A stretch of DNA of 64,000 nucleotides from Leptodontidium sp. MPI-SDFR-AT-0119 (lineage: Eukaryota > Ascomycota > Leotiomycetes > Helotiales > Leptodontidiaceae): the NCBI GenBank assembly GCA_020726505.1, contig JAHLEZ010000002.1, positions 2,604,001-2,668,000 on the forward strand, read 5' to 3'. Position numbers and translations under genes: made by a program. A model generated the notes under the pieces. The model made no database searches and had not been told where the DNA came from. It was given only the letters and a program-made list of their open reading frames with translations. Below are positions 33,440 to 45,657 of this stretch, piece by piece (position 1 is the first letter of the stretch; each line of letters opens with the position of its first letter).

Positions 33440-34607
33440 ATGTCTTCATCTACGCCCACTAATTTCAAGGCGTCCATCATCCCCAAAGCAAAGGCAACCA
33501 CAATCATCGAGACCAGATCCCTCCCACCCCTCAAACTAGATGAAGTGGCCATAAAAATCAACGCCTCAGCCATCAACCCCGTAGACTGGAAAATGCAAGC
33601 CTACGACGAATTCCTAAGCTCATACGTACGTCTCTTCCCTACCCCCTCAAAAAAGCAGACATAAAACAAACAAAAGACTGAACAAAACAAAACAGCCCAA
33701 CGTCCTCGGTTCCGACGCAGCAGGAACCGTAGTCTCAACCGGCTCCTCAGTGAGTGACTACACCCCTGGCGACCGCGTCTTCTTCCAAGGTATAATCGGC
33801 GCCCCCTTCTCCTCAACCTTCCAACAATACGGCATCATGCCGTCTGCCCTGCTCGGCAGAACCCCCTCCTCAACAACAGACATCCAAGCCGCCGGCATCT
33901 CTCTCGCAACCATGGCCGTCGTGACAGCTTTCTACGACACAGTCTCCGGGCACGGTCTCGACGCCCCATGGACACCTAACGGATCTCAAGTCGGGAAGGG
34001 CAAAGCGATTGCCATCATTGGCGGCGCGTCGAGTGTAGGACAATATGCGATCCAGCTTGCGCGCCTCTCGGGATTCGAGAAGATCGTCACGAATGCGAGC
34101 CAAGCTAATCACGAGCTATTGAAAGAGTTGGGTGCGAGTGCGGTGTTGGATAGGAATCATTCTTCTGGTGAGGATTTCGCGAGTGTGATTGGGGATGTGC
34201 CGTTGGAAGTGGTGTTTGATGCTATTTCTGCGAGTGCGACGCAGGTTCTTGGGGTGCAGATTTTGCAGGCTGTTAAGGCGAGAGGAGAGAATGCAGAGTT
34301 GGTTACGGTGAATACGGTGCATCCTCTTGAGGTGGATGCGGAGGCTGTGGTGTTGGGGCAGAAGGGTGAGGTGAAGGTTGAGATCAAGCAGGTGTTGGGG
34401 ATTGGGAGTAAGAAGGAGTTGAGATATTTGAGTGAGCCGCTTATGAAGTATCTCGGTGGGGAAGAGGGGTGGATTGCAAAGGGGTTGTTTAGACCGATGA
34501 ATGTTAAGATTGTGGAGGGTGGGTTGGGAGCTGTGGAGGAGGCGATGGCTTTGAATCGCAAGGGGGTAAGTGGTGCAAAGGTTGTTATTAGACCTTGGGA
34601 TGAGTGA
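33440..34607 (+). CDS. Medium-chain dehydrogenase/reductase (CipB/ToxD-like oxidoreductase)
   Basis: Exons 33440-33625 and 33696-34607 (phase 0; intron of 70 nt, GTACGT...AACAG) give 365 aa. The GroES-like N-terminus has LDEVAIKINASAINPVDWKMQ and, across the intron, PNVLGSDAAGTVVSTGSSVS, with GDRVFF after it. The nucleotide-binding motif is IAIIGGASSVGQYAIQLARL (about residues 167-186), followed by ELLKELGASAVLD. There is no cysteine/glutamate set for catalytic zinc, so it is of the zinc-free quinone oxidoreductase / trans-enoyl reductase type, NADPH-dependent by family. Fungal relatives are annotated as CipB- or ToxD-like. Substrate unknown. It is convergent with the secreted-protein gene at 34706 (98 bp between stops). 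Confidence 0.9.
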
Positions 34608-34705
34608 GATTAGAGAGAGATGTTGCAAAAGTTTGCAGCATATGTTTCACACCCTAATTTGAATATTCTTTAATAATTGTAAATGCATCTAAATGAAGAT
34701 TCAAA

Positions 34706-35578
34706 TCACACAAGCATAGCACGTTTCTCCTCCCATCCCTTCGCATCCTATACAAATCGTCAGTACCTCATATCTCGCAACACAACGTCCACAATCCGCA
34801 CAAACACAAAAAAAAGGAAGAAGAAGAAAAATATGCAACTCACCTCCGTCTCATTCCACCCCCCAACCCCACCCCCTTCCCAAGCCCACCCACAAACCAC
34901 TCCCCCACCAAAAACACTACACCCCACAATCCTCGTCCCATCACCCTTATGTCCACCCAAATATCCACATTGCGCTTCCAGTTTACTCACCGCCCCCTGT
35001 ACAGGTGCTTCTAGTTCGCCTGCGAGTCGTTTTCCGAGTGTGTGTAGCCAGTCGTCTGGACGGTGGTGGATGTCGGGGGAAAGAGGCTGTGGACAGCATT
35101 TGTTGCAGAGTTTGGCTGGTTGGGAGGAGGGAGACGGGGAAGCGGTGCCAGGGAGGATGAGGAGGGGGGAGGTTAGAGTTAGTGTTGATGAGGGGTGAGG
35201 GTTTGTGTTTAGGTTTGGTGGTGAAGTGGATGTGGGTACGGAAGAGGTGTATGCGTCGAGATCAGTTGTCGTGGAACAATCTGAGTATGTTGGTATTGGT
35301 GTTGATGCGGGTATAGATGTTGGGAGGGGACCGTATTGAGGAAGTTCTGGTGGAGAAGAGGGTGGGTAGTTGCCGTATGATTGAGGAGGACTGTAGAGTG
35401 AAAGGGTAGGTGCGGGATTGGTGTTGATGGGTTGGTAGTATGTCAGCGTTAGCAGCTCCTCATCTGGGGGCAGGGGCTGCGATGTAGCGGCTGGTGGGTA
35501 TGATGTCGGGAATGCCAGGGCTCGGCTGGTGTGCAAAAGGTGGAATAGGAAAATATAGGTAGTTGCGACGACCTGCAT
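34706..35578 (-). CDS. Secreted Pro/Ser/Thr-rich protein, 258 aa (two exons)
   Basis: Exons 35578-34844 and 34747-34706 have a 96-nt phase-0 intron (GTGAGT donor, TACTGAC branch). The start MQVVATTYIFLFHLLHTSRA is a signal peptide. About 100 residues of Pro/Ser/Thr/Tyr-rich, likely O-glycosylated sequence follow, then a cysteine-bearing region (KLCNKCC, then single cysteines in QCGYLGG, VGCSVF and VVCGW) and a Gly-rich stretch. It ends WEEKRAMLV. Without the intron the frame reads into a Phe-rich run, which is why I prefer the spliced end. It may be a wall-associated or secreted protein; family unknown. Confidence 0.7.
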
Positions 35579-36254
35579 TTTCGCCTCGCCCTAGATTAGA
35601 GAGGGGAGAGGTCTTGAAGCTCTAAAGTTTGGTGTAAACCGTCTGATTGAAATATTGTATGATGTGAAAGGAGATGGAGATTAGGATAAAGATATAGATA
35701 GAGAGGAGAGAAGAATAAACAGAGAGTGGAGTAAGTCCTGAACTTGAAAGTAGTAGAAAAATTAAAGTTTGAGAAAGGTCTAAAAGGAAGATACACCTAT
35801 TTAATATATCCCATAACCCTCCCCAAGCAGAACAAAACAAAAAACCGGAAGCCACAACAACAATCTACACAGAAACTGCAACAATAGAAGTAGAAGCATC
35901 GAACCCATCCGCAAATATGTCACCCCCAAAAAGGTTCGGGAACAAGCAATGTAATCAAGTGCATGGAAGACACGAAGAAGAACAACACTGAGCAATCAAC
36001 TGGACGGGAGTGGCATTGGCCGGAAGGTGTTGCCTGTATCTCGTTGCATAGGTGCCAAGATAGCAAACATGTTCAGCATGCATCACTGGGCTTCCTTTCC
36101 CTTTTCCTCTTCTTATTAATATCTCCCAGAGCGTAACAACCAGATCAAATCAAATCAACCAAATTCGGTCCACTCACCACCTTGCCCCTCTACCAGAACA
36201 ACCCAAACAACCCACCCATCTCCAATTCTCACCCGTCTCAAGATCCACTGCTGT
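35579..36254. other. Intergenic, leader region
   Basis: Three hydrophobic-looking minus-strand frames between 35596 and 35995 are T-rich leader sequence; no supported gene. Confidence 0.5.
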
Positions 36255-37022
36255 TTAAACCACCACCGGCTTACATGAATACGTATCCTCCTTCTTCTAC
36301 ACCATCAAACACAACTTATCAGCATCAATTTTTTCAAAACCAGACACCTCTCAACTGCATCTCTACTCCAACTCCAACTCCCTCATTCTTTCTCCCCCTC
36401 TCACCCCCTCGGCACCAGACGAAATCAAAGCAAAGCACCGCAACGTAGGGTAGGCTGCGTCGGGGAAAGGGAGGTACATACATCATCACTCTTACAACAC
36501 CCCGGGAAACCAAACGTCGTTCCTTGGAAGACACATGTATATTCATTCTTGACTGTGCTGTTTCCTGCTAGAACGGGGAAGGGTTGGTAGCCTGTAGCAA
36601 TTTTGTTAGCATGATGTAATACAAACAGTGACAAACTTAGTAATAACACTAATACTAAGTCACCCATCCATCTGTGCATCTGCCCAGGAATTTATTCAAT
36701 TATCTGATTATACCGGAACAAGTAATCGACTACCCCTCTTACATCGTGGCAAAAATAACCAATACCTTGAATCCCAAAGAAGAGTATCTCTTTTGCAGAA
36801 AAAACAAGGTGTGGGGGGAGGATAGAGAAGAAAAAGATGGGGAAAGAGAAAAGCCAACGCAAAATCAACACCCGCAAACTTCCCGCGTCGAGGAGGCTTC
36901 ACTTCATCGCAGCATGTAGGTCTGTACAGCGTATGGTCTGTTTTGGCGCAGTGCCATGCTGTTATCGTGGTGGAGAGTGAGAGGATGGCGGTGAGGAGCG
37001 GGAGGGAGAGGGGGAGGTGCAT
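36255..37022 (-). CDS. Secreted cysteine-rich protein (exon 1 end uncertain)
   Basis: The start at 37022 gives a signal peptide (MHLPLSLPLLTAILSLSTT) then WHCAKTDHTLYRPTCCDEV. Exon 36591-36482 reads YQPFPVLAGNSTVKNEYTC, then VFQGTTFGFPGCCKSDD, and after a GTATGT intron exon 36296-36255 ends KKEDTYSCKPVVV. The cysteine pattern is C-x11-CC ... C-x11-CC-x11-C, a regular spacing that suggests two similar disulfide units. The acceptor at 36592 has a GCTAAC branch and needs a phase-1 donor; candidates are at 36871 (GTGTTG, about 100 aa total) and 36742 (GTAAGA, longer, adds a hydrophobic stretch and a split Cys codon). Probably extracellular; effector or surface role is inference. Confidence 0.6.
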
Positions 37023-38147
37023 GGTTGTTTGTTTTGAGGTTTGGGAGTTTGTTTAGTGTGGTGTAGTGTGGTGAGGCTTAGTGCAGGATAGAAGGGAAGG
37101 TACTTCTGGAGGGCGTGAATGAGATGAAATAACCTAGAAGGAGTAGATTGGAATAGAAATGAAAATTCAAGATAGTGAAGTGCGAAGGAAGAAGGAGCAT
37201 GGGTTAAGTCTTATATGAAATCCAAGAGTTGGAACGAAACTAACAATATCGCGGAATGAAATGTCGAAAGTAGTGACCTCCTCCACCAAAATCTAGACTT
37301 CCCTTCACCCCAAAACCACCTTATGAAACCGATCGACCATCTCAAAAATTTCCGGACAGATGTACAGAGAAGTACGAGAAAATAATGTACAAATCCTGGC
37401 GACCTGAGCTTGTGAAGCAGAAACATCTCACTGTTGTACAGGGTAGATAGGACGAGTTAATAAAGGTAAGGATTGATTTCCTTAGTGGAAGAGACGATTT
37501 TCATTTAATTTCCTCACATCTCATCTCACTCCATCCCACCTCGTCTCAAGCTCGATAATAATGCAGTGCAACGACCACAGCAGGCGATCTACAGGTACGC
37601 TTCACCACAGCAGCGATGCAGAATCTCATCCCATCTTCTATCTGTATCTTAACAAGATATTTTGGCTCGCCTACCCGCCTGCCAACCTTCTGGCCATCAA
37701 AGCTCCGAAAACGACAGTGCGTGAGCTGAGTTAAGTTGATCCCGTCCAAAGCATAACTAGGGGATATGCCTGGGAACAGTAATCTTACGAAGAGTATTGT
37801 CCCCCTAATCTCGACATGCAACACCGTTATACCAAAGCTTACTTTGTATACATACGAGCCTGGGACACAGTTAGTTAGTCAGTTACACGGAGATTTTGGG
37901 TACCTGCTTTCCCTACCTGCCTGCATACCTGCCTAGCTACATCCTATTCCGTACGACATGATGCCTTGCTCGCCGGCCAAAAGAACAAGCGCAGCCGGCC
38001 ATGTTGTACTATGGTAATCTTACGGATACTTTCGTCTCGGGAGGGAAGTCATGAAGAGATGAAGAAGAGATGGAAGATTTCCAAGTTTCGTATTGCATTC
38101 GAATTCTGCCGTACTGTGCTTGCCTGCTCGCAGTACCAATCACTCAA
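37023..38147. other. Intergenic
   Basis: 1.1 kb; one 92-codon minus-strand frame (37546-37824) without features. Nothing supported. Confidence 0.5.
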
Positions 38148-40414
38148 TCAATCATCCAGCACATCCCCCCTCCCAGTCAACGGTCCCGCAAGACCCAACA
38201 TCCGTCTGCCCAGTAAATCATCCTCACTAGCCAAACTAACCATACTCTTCCTCCTCTCCATCCCGCCACTCCTCTCCCTCTTCCTTCTTTCACCCCTCTC
38301 TCTCAATTGCTCCCTCAGTAATTTCTCTTTCTTCTTCCTTTCTTCCTCTTTACTTATGACCGCCTTGCCTTTCCCCTTGGACGAACTCATACTCATCTCC
38401 AGCCCCATGTCCTCATCACCAGAACTCTCAGCAGTCTTCCGTCGCTGGTGATGCAAGCTCCCGGAACTGCGGTACCCACCCGGCGTGACGGCGCCACCGC
38501 GGAGTTCGCGCTCCTCGGCCGCAGCGAAGATGTGTTCTATCCAGCGGGAGCATCGGTGGATGTATTTCCAACCTTCGGGGAAGACGCCTACGAATTGTAG
38601 GAAGCCATGGGAGATGCCGGGGATGAGAACTACTTCGACGACGTCGCGGTCGTCGAATTCTTTGTGTAGGCGGGTGTCGGAGGCTTGGTCTAAGAGGTAT
38701 TTTGCGGCTTTGGCGCGCCGGATACGGCCTGCGAAGATGACTGTGTCGTCTACGAGTGGGTCGCGCTCACCGGTGAGGAAATATGTTTTGGGGAATTGGG
38801 AGAGCACTGAGTCGGGTGCCAGGATGGGTGAGAGGAGATAGTCTTGTGAGAAGTCTGGTCGGTTGTGAGGTCCGATGTATAAGATGATCATTGCTCTCAT
38901 CATTTCTGGTGAGAGAATTCGATCGTTAAAGTAGGAGATCATACTTGACATAGCAAGTCGTGTCTTGAGTGGTTCGGGATGATGGGAAGGTGATTGTTCC
39001 GGGCCAGGCTGTTTTCGAGTTACAGGCGGCGAGAGAAGGCTGGGAGCTGCGGTTGAGTATTGAGGAGATGGTAAAGTAATTGAGAGAGGAGCGGGACTTG
39101 TAGCCAGAGCTGGCGAGGTAAGTGTGGGAGGTGTCTGATCTTCGTCTTCGGAATGATGAGGGGTTCCCGCTGCCATTGTGTATTGCATACTCTTCTGGCG
39201 GATGAAAGTTCGATTGGTCTTCCTCATCCTCCTGTCTTTAATCAACGACATCTGCTCGTCTGACATCCAATTGCCAATGTTCATGTCTAACCCTGGATAT
39301 ATCAGCACCAGACCGTCTGGAATTGGCAGTGGTTGCTGCCCAAGGAATTGTCGTGTATGGGTAGATCCAGCCTCGATAATCATGATGGTAAGACCAGTAG
39401 CTAGATTTCCACCAGCACTGTCTCCTGTGATCACAATTTTTGGAACAACTTCTCCTGAAAGCCCCAGACATCTTCCTCGACTAGCCATGATTGTGCTGTA
39501 AACATCGAAGCATTCGTTCAATGCATACGGGTATGGGAACTCTGGTGCCTTCTTGTAATCCAGACTCAATACTGGCAATCCAGTCTTCCCAGCCCATGCA
39601 AATAGTTTGTCATCGTTCGTTCGGGGATCCATGGCAATAAATCCACCTCCGGGAATATCTAGTACGACTTTTGTATGCTTCTTTAGAGCGGAAAGAGGCC
39701 CATCGAAATACAACCATCCACTGACAGGTTCCTTGTAATCCGAGTTCGGCGGCCTGGGTATCCTAATTTGTCGAGGAGGGTATCTCATGAATCTTGGTCG
39801 CAACAAGTTTGTGAGGAAGCTGAGGTAGGGTGTTGTCCCCTTATTCCAACTGACCCGCAGATGATCGACCGTTAACATCCCTCTGATCTTGCGAACCTTT
39901 TCGTCTGCTTGCTCTGCCGCAATGAGATAGTACCCTGTGAAGACAATACTAGCAAGATCTCTTAACCACTTCCGCCGTATGCGCATCGCAGACCAGAACC
40001 CCGCATCCATCGCAGTTGTTACCCATGTTGCTCGGAAGTAGGATCGAGTATAGAGGTTTGCGAGCGGTTCGGGGCATTCGAGACCAAGTAGCTTCCCAAG
40101 GTTTCGCGCAATGTAGAGGTAGAGGAGGGTCAACACCAGGGTCTGCCATGGTGTGAGGATGGTTGAGAGTCGTCGTGAGATCTTTCGTAGTGTTGGCGGG
40201 CCATGTTTATGACCTCTGTGACACAATTAGTACACGGTACAGAGCGTGGCAGACTTAGGATGTACCGGAAGAGGTAGAATGACCAGAATGAAACAACGGC
40301 AAGGACTTGTATCTTCCTGAACTGCACCGAGGGCCGACCCAAAACATGATCTAGAGCGTTAATTAGCAGGTGCAGACAGTACTACCAGCGACCTGCGCAT
40401 GCCTCACCTATCAT
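38148..40414 (-). CDS. Membrane-anchored alpha/beta hydrolase, hormone-sensitive lipase type, 719 aa
   Basis: Three exons: 40414-40408 (only ATGATAG), 40350-40266 and 40215-38148. Introns of 57 nt (GCTAATT branch) and 50 nt (TACTAAT branch) match in phase. One or two N-terminal hydrophobic segments (VLAVVSFWSFYLF; TLVLTLLYLYIA) anchor it. Catalytic features: oxyanion motif GGGF (about 220-223), nucleophile GDSAGG (295-300, Ser-297), Asp-516 in GERDPLVDD and His-567 in GISHGF, the HSL/GDXG family order. A Pro/Ser-rich insert of about 70 residues splits the core, and the last 120 residues are a charged Lys/Arg/Glu tail. Likely an ester/acylglycerol hydrolase at ER or lipid droplets; substrate unknown. 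Confidence 0.9.
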
Positions 40415-43132
40415 CTTGACATAGGATATGTTTTGTACAGAAGAGAAACCGAGGGAGATGTTTCGCGGAGAACAAAGACCATGCGATGCGATTCGATTCA
40501 CATGTGAACCCAAGAAAGAAAACAAGCTTCACCGGACGAGAACCATGCTAAACCAAAACAATTGATTCTACCCAATATCCAGTATCCCAATGCACATGCA
40601 AAATGAGTAATAGAAATAGTATGTGGAAAGCCATAAGCCGGTGACACTCAGGTCATGGTATGTATGGTAGGTACAAAAGTATCGTTGTATCGACAGCGAA
40701 CAGAAGCTACCAGGAAAGAGCTTGTGGTGCGTATGACCAGCAATATGCAGCTACTTCGACCTCGGCCTATGTTCCTGCGGCGGTAATCGACGGTTCATCG
40801 AATGGGAAGCGCAGAGAAGCGGCTGATAGGGCGAATTGGATCATGGGGGAAGATGGGGGAGGATATGGTTGGGTTTGGGAGAAGTGGTGGCGGGGACAGG
40901 ACAGGCATGGGATGATGCTTGGAATGTGAAGGAGGGACAAGACAAGATCTCGCATGTGAAGACTGACTAAGCGATTGAAACGTGATTTAGCTGGTACAAT
41001 ATGAGTTGAATTGATCAAATTATTCAGGGTAGACATCTACATAATCTATACTAATGAATGATATGAGAAGACGGTAGATTTTTAGAGTCAAGGCTTGAAG
41101 CGAAATGAAGTAAATTCAGACTAATGTTCAAGATTGATGTTGCGTTGCGCAGCCTCGGTTCGGGGGGGGGGGGGAATGTAAACAAACAAAATCAACATGT
41201 AACTCTGAAATCTAATACCAGAGGTGGAGGGAAATATTCTGAAGTACTGAGTATGAAAATATGCTGCAGTTGTCCCCAAGTACATTGTACCATATCAGCA
41301 CTTCTCACAGACAATTGATGCAAACGATGTGCTGATCAGGTGACAATCAGATCTCCAGTATCTCTCGGCCTCGTCTCTCTCTTGACATCCAATCATCCCC
41401 CGTCCACTGTCACCCCGACCACCAAAGCTCAGCCTTATCAACATGTAGCTGTCAGCTACCAGCCATCTCCCTTTCGCTCTTCACCATCAGCAAGTCTCTT
41501 CATCCAACCATCAAATTCGGTTGCGTAATAGGGGGCAACAAAAACAAGCCTCTTCTTCCCCCTCAATCAAAGTTGCCAAATGACTCGTCCACAGTTCGTC
41601 TCGTATTTGTCGCTTCCATTTCCCGCGTTGTCTTGGCTGTTTGGTTTTTATGTATTGTGCAGTAGGTAGGATTTATCCAATCCATTTTCTTGGCTCTGCA
41701 GGAGTCAGCATCTTCTCTGTCACTCGTTTGAGGGATGCAGCACAGTTCAGATCAATTCAGTTCAACTCAATTCAGTTCAGCTCAGTAGAGTAATTCCTTC
41801 CTCGTCCACTGTCCTCTTCAAGCGATGCATCCAATCCCCACACAGTTAGTCTTATTCGTAACCTCCTTCAGATATGATACACAACGCTCTAAGATCATCC
41901 ATCACTCGCGTAGATCTCTTCAGGGCATGAAGCTTCTCCCTCCTTTTCCCCATCTATGCATCTGACTGCATCTGGATCAGCTCTTCCTTTTTATGTGTTT
42001 TGATTTGACGGTTGTTTCGACTGGTCCTCGGAATATTCCCGTACCGCTTGAGCCTTTGAGCCTTGATCCCGTTGCGTTACGATGCTGCAGGGGGGCTGGT
42101 CAGTGGGTTGAAACATGTTCGAGACTCCTCGTCGCTCGCTTCTTCCCTCTCCTCTCTCCCCCTGAATGTTGCGGCCAGCCTTCATTCCTGTCCAGTCAAG
42201 GCTCTGTGGTTGGGTTACTGCAGGCTAGTCAGTGTTCCCGCCGCCACTGAGCGCCTCCCGCAGGGGCTTTCGGGCTTGGGGGCTTGGGCTTACGACACAA
42301 GGAAGTCAAACCGTCTAATCTCATGAAAACTTTTCATAATTCTTTCATCCCAAGATCCCTCAGTTCGGCTATATCAGCTTCAACTCTTATTCACTTATTG
42401 AGGTATGCAAATGGTACTCGGCCTACCCTCCCCCTCCTCATCTCACCTCATCACATTCAGATCTCACTGCATCTAATACTCCCTCCTCTGCCCCAATCTG
42501 AACGTGGAAGTCTCCCAATGGTCCGAGCCGTTTCCAAACTTCAGCCGCGTTCAGGGGACCCGGCATATTACCATCCTCCCATGTATTTTTATATTCATTG
42601 CGCCAGCATCCCTACTCCGTACCTTGCATCCACCAATAACCATCCGTACCTCGGGATGAATCTTCAAAGACGCTCCAGGGCAAGGAGATCGGTGCTCCAG
42701 AAACCGCCGGCAAGCATTCCAGAAACAGCATTAGCACAACTGCAATGTACCCATCAGACGTTTCTAAAACGGCCAAGACCCCACTGTGAACCCATAAGCT
42801 GACGGGGCCGGAATGGCATCCCCTGGATTGGATGGCAAAAAAACACTAACTAAACCTCCTGGGATGTGAGGCCCAGACTTTTCCTTCTTCTGGATCTTGT
42901 CCCTCTGATGTTTCTTTGTACATAACCACAGCCTCTCCTTCTTCTCCGCATTTTTTCCCTTTTTCTTGTGAATCGTTTCTCCACCTTGTCATCTTCAAGG
43001 ACGTTGTCGTTGGAAGTCTCCTTCGCTGTCTCCGTGTTTCCTTTTCAATTGCTTCTTATTAACTGACTCTCTTTGTTTGCTTGCTTCCCATCAATCTTTC
43101 TATCCTTCCATCTTCTGTCAACCATCACAACC
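40415..43132. other. Large intergenic region (2.7 kb)
   Basis: No convincing gene. It contains a guanine run at about 41160-41174 and long C/T-rich stretches up to 43132 that look like promoter and leader of the bestrophin gene. A 172-codon plus frame (42284-42802) has leader-like composition and no domain. Confidence 0.5.
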
Positions 43133-44697
43133 ATGTCCGACGATACCGCTCCAGCTGGCGGAGCAGGAGGAGGAAACGCAACAGCACACACCGATGCAAT
43201 CCACCACTACGACATACCACAACCAGCAGTAAACGCATCGAGGCGATCGACATGGACGAAAGACATGACGGACGTGCACGTCAGTGGCACGCAGACACCT
43301 ATGAGTGGGATGAACAGAATGAGTCGTCTTGAGCCGGGTCTCGAGGACTACTTTGTACGAGCAATCCGGATGCCTCGATTGATTTTCCACAAGCTAATTG
43401 ACGCAACAGGTTGGCCCCCGAAATATGGATGGCCATTCCAAACTTCCTTATTTCATGCGTATGCACGGCAGTGTGACACCTCGAATGATCCTCCCCTTAG
43501 CAATGATCGGAGGCTGGGCAACATGCATAACCTGTATTTCCATGTTCGTGTACAAACGTACGTCCCAATTCCTATCCCCTCACTTCTCAGCCACCTCCCC
43601 CCAAAAAGTCCATGCTAACCCCATCCCCAACAGTCGCAGTCAACACTCTCCTCCTCACAGTCCTCGGTTTCGTAGTTGGCCTCGCGCTCTCCTTCCGCAG
43701 CACAACCGCCTACGAGCGATACTCGGACGGACGAAAATCCTGGGCCACACTCTCCGTGCAATCCCGCAATCTAGCAAGGAACATCTGGGTACACATTGAC
43801 GAGCGGCCCGAATTCGCCAAAGAAGACCTCCTATCAAAAATAACCGCCATCAACATGATCCTCGCCTTCGCCGTATCCCTAAAACACAAACTCCGCTTCG
43901 AGCCATACGCACACTACCCCGACATCAACTCCCTCGTATCCCATCTCGACACGTTCGCCCTCGCCGCACACAAGGAGGAGAATACAATCGAGCAGAAACA
44001 CTCTCCCTGGAAAGCAGTCGGTATCTACCTCGGAATCCCCTTCGCCGAATCCAATCCCCGGAAAGTCCTCAAGCGGGCAGACCGACCGCTCGGAAACCTG
44101 CCCTTGGAGATCTTGACCTACATAGCATCATACATCGAGGAAACGACTGTTAACGGGACGTTGAAGAACCCCGTTATAACAGGCCAGATCATGAGCGCCG
44201 TCGCCGCATTAACAGACACTCAATCATCCGCGGAACGGGTCCTGACAACTCCACTGCCGGTAGGGTATAACATCCTAATCTCGCAAATCGTACTCCTTTA
44301 CGTCTACCTCCTGCCCTTCCAGCTCTTCGACGCTCTCCAGTGGATTACTATCCCTGGCACCATCGCAGCAGCGTATATCATCCTGGGCCTCGCAGCCATC
44401 GGAAACGAACTCGAGAATCCCTTTGGAAACGATGTGAACGATCTACCCTTGGACGATTACTGTCGAGAACTGAGCTCGGAATTGGATACCCTTACGAGTG
44501 TGCCTGCGCCGAAGTTCAGTGATGTGGTGAGGGGGTATGGGGGCAAGAGCGAGAATAAAGTCCTCTGGCCATTGAGTGAGGGCGGATTTGATGATTGGAA
44601 TGGGAGGAGTGTGAGGGATATTAGGAATGCGTTGAAGAGTAAGGTTATTGCTGGTGGGAAGTTGTCGACTTCGGATGGGAGTACGGTGACGGTTTGA
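43133..44697 (+). CDS. Bestrophin-type (RFP-TM/UPF0187) chloride channel, 477 aa
   Basis: Exons 43133-43354, 43410-43557 and 43634-44697 have introns of 55 nt and 76 nt with GTACGA/GTACGT donors and phases 0 and 1. After a 60-residue polar start come LEDYF-VGPRNMDGHSKLP and MRMHGSVTPRMILPLAMIGG, then TLLLTVLGFVVGLALSFR and STTAYERYSDGRKSWATL, the hallmark fungal bestrophin core. A second block, FAVSLKHKLRFEPYAHYPD, follows. The C-terminal part has two more membrane segments (ILISQIVLLYVYLLPFQLF; IAAAYIILGLAAIGNELENP) ending with the family's NPFGND motif. Members are pentameric anion channels of plasma membrane or vacuole; fungal roles are poorly known. Confidence 0.92.
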
Positions 44698-45657
44698 TTC
44701 TGAATTAAATCAGATGTGGTCAGACTGGCGTAATTCAGCTTGATTTCTTCCGGAGAGAATGAGGGGCTGGATACGCTCTCTATGGGTTGGGCTGTGCTAT
44801 GTTTGCTTGCTTGCGTACAAGCGATGGAGTGGGGGATTTCAAAATTGTTGGTGTTTTCCTTGCTATCTACCTGTATCGACCCAGGAATTGCGTCTTTGCG
44901 TTACATTGCATTGGGTGGCGTTTTTATTTAATATCATATCAATCTTACTTTCTCCATTTACCTTTCCTCGCTACTTGCACTTTTTTATCCAGTGACTTCA
45001 AGCCCACGATGAACAGTATGTTATACCCAAGGCGTTAAGCGACGAACGGGAAGCGGTATTCAGACCTTTATTTTATCCTTTCCGGTGTTTTGCAAGGCAA
45101 GCAAGTGCAAAATCTGGCAAGGTCGATGGGGGTTGCTTGTTGACTGCTAAGCGAGATCGACCAAAGGGAAACACTTGAACAGCCACGTTCTCGTCACATC
45201 TCTAACTTCTTTTTATATTGCGTATACTCAGCAACTTGTTGCTTATTAGGAAAGCTTGGAGGAATTGTAGAAAGTCCCGGTTGTGCCATGGGACTGGGTA
45301 AACTTACCGGTTTAAATCTTGGTACAGAGGCATCTGGACACATCGTTGAGGATAGGATCGGTCTTGAGAATCAACAAACTTTATGGCAATTCCAAAACTG
45401 CAACTGCGAGGTGCAGGTTGAGATGATACAATGGGTGGATAAGGTGGCGTACATGCGGCTTTGCCCACCAATCATAGGATCCCACCTAGTCGAACGATCA
45501 GGCTAGGGGCTAAACATCTAGAGATTCTCAACCTCAGCTCCTTCACTCATCAAAATCAACATCACCTTCCTCTGCGTCATCACCATTGTCCCCAAACACA
45601 GCGTCTATCTTGCCCAGTACTCAACATAGTTGAGCCTCTTAGCTCCGACCCACAATC
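44698..45657. other. Intergenic
   Basis: 3' region of the bestrophin gene and promoter of the second HET gene; no supported gene. Confidence 0.5.

Noticed and set aside
35596..35995. Three overlapping minus-strand frames with hydrophobic stretches
   Set aside because: They lie in a T-rich leader upstream of the secreted-protein gene; hydrophobicity follows from poly-pyrimidine composition.
37546..37824. 92-codon minus-strand frame
   Set aside because: No domain, no signal peptide, starts at a non-ATG codon in part of its length, no neighbouring exon.
41160..41174. Guanine run as a G-quadruplex or telomere trace
   Set aside because: A single run of about 14 G without further G tracts or telomeric repeats; a plain mononucleotide repeat.
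42284..42802. 172-codon plus-strand frame
   Set aside because: Pro/Ser/His-rich with no domain, in a C/T-rich promoter region; no start context or splice pattern.
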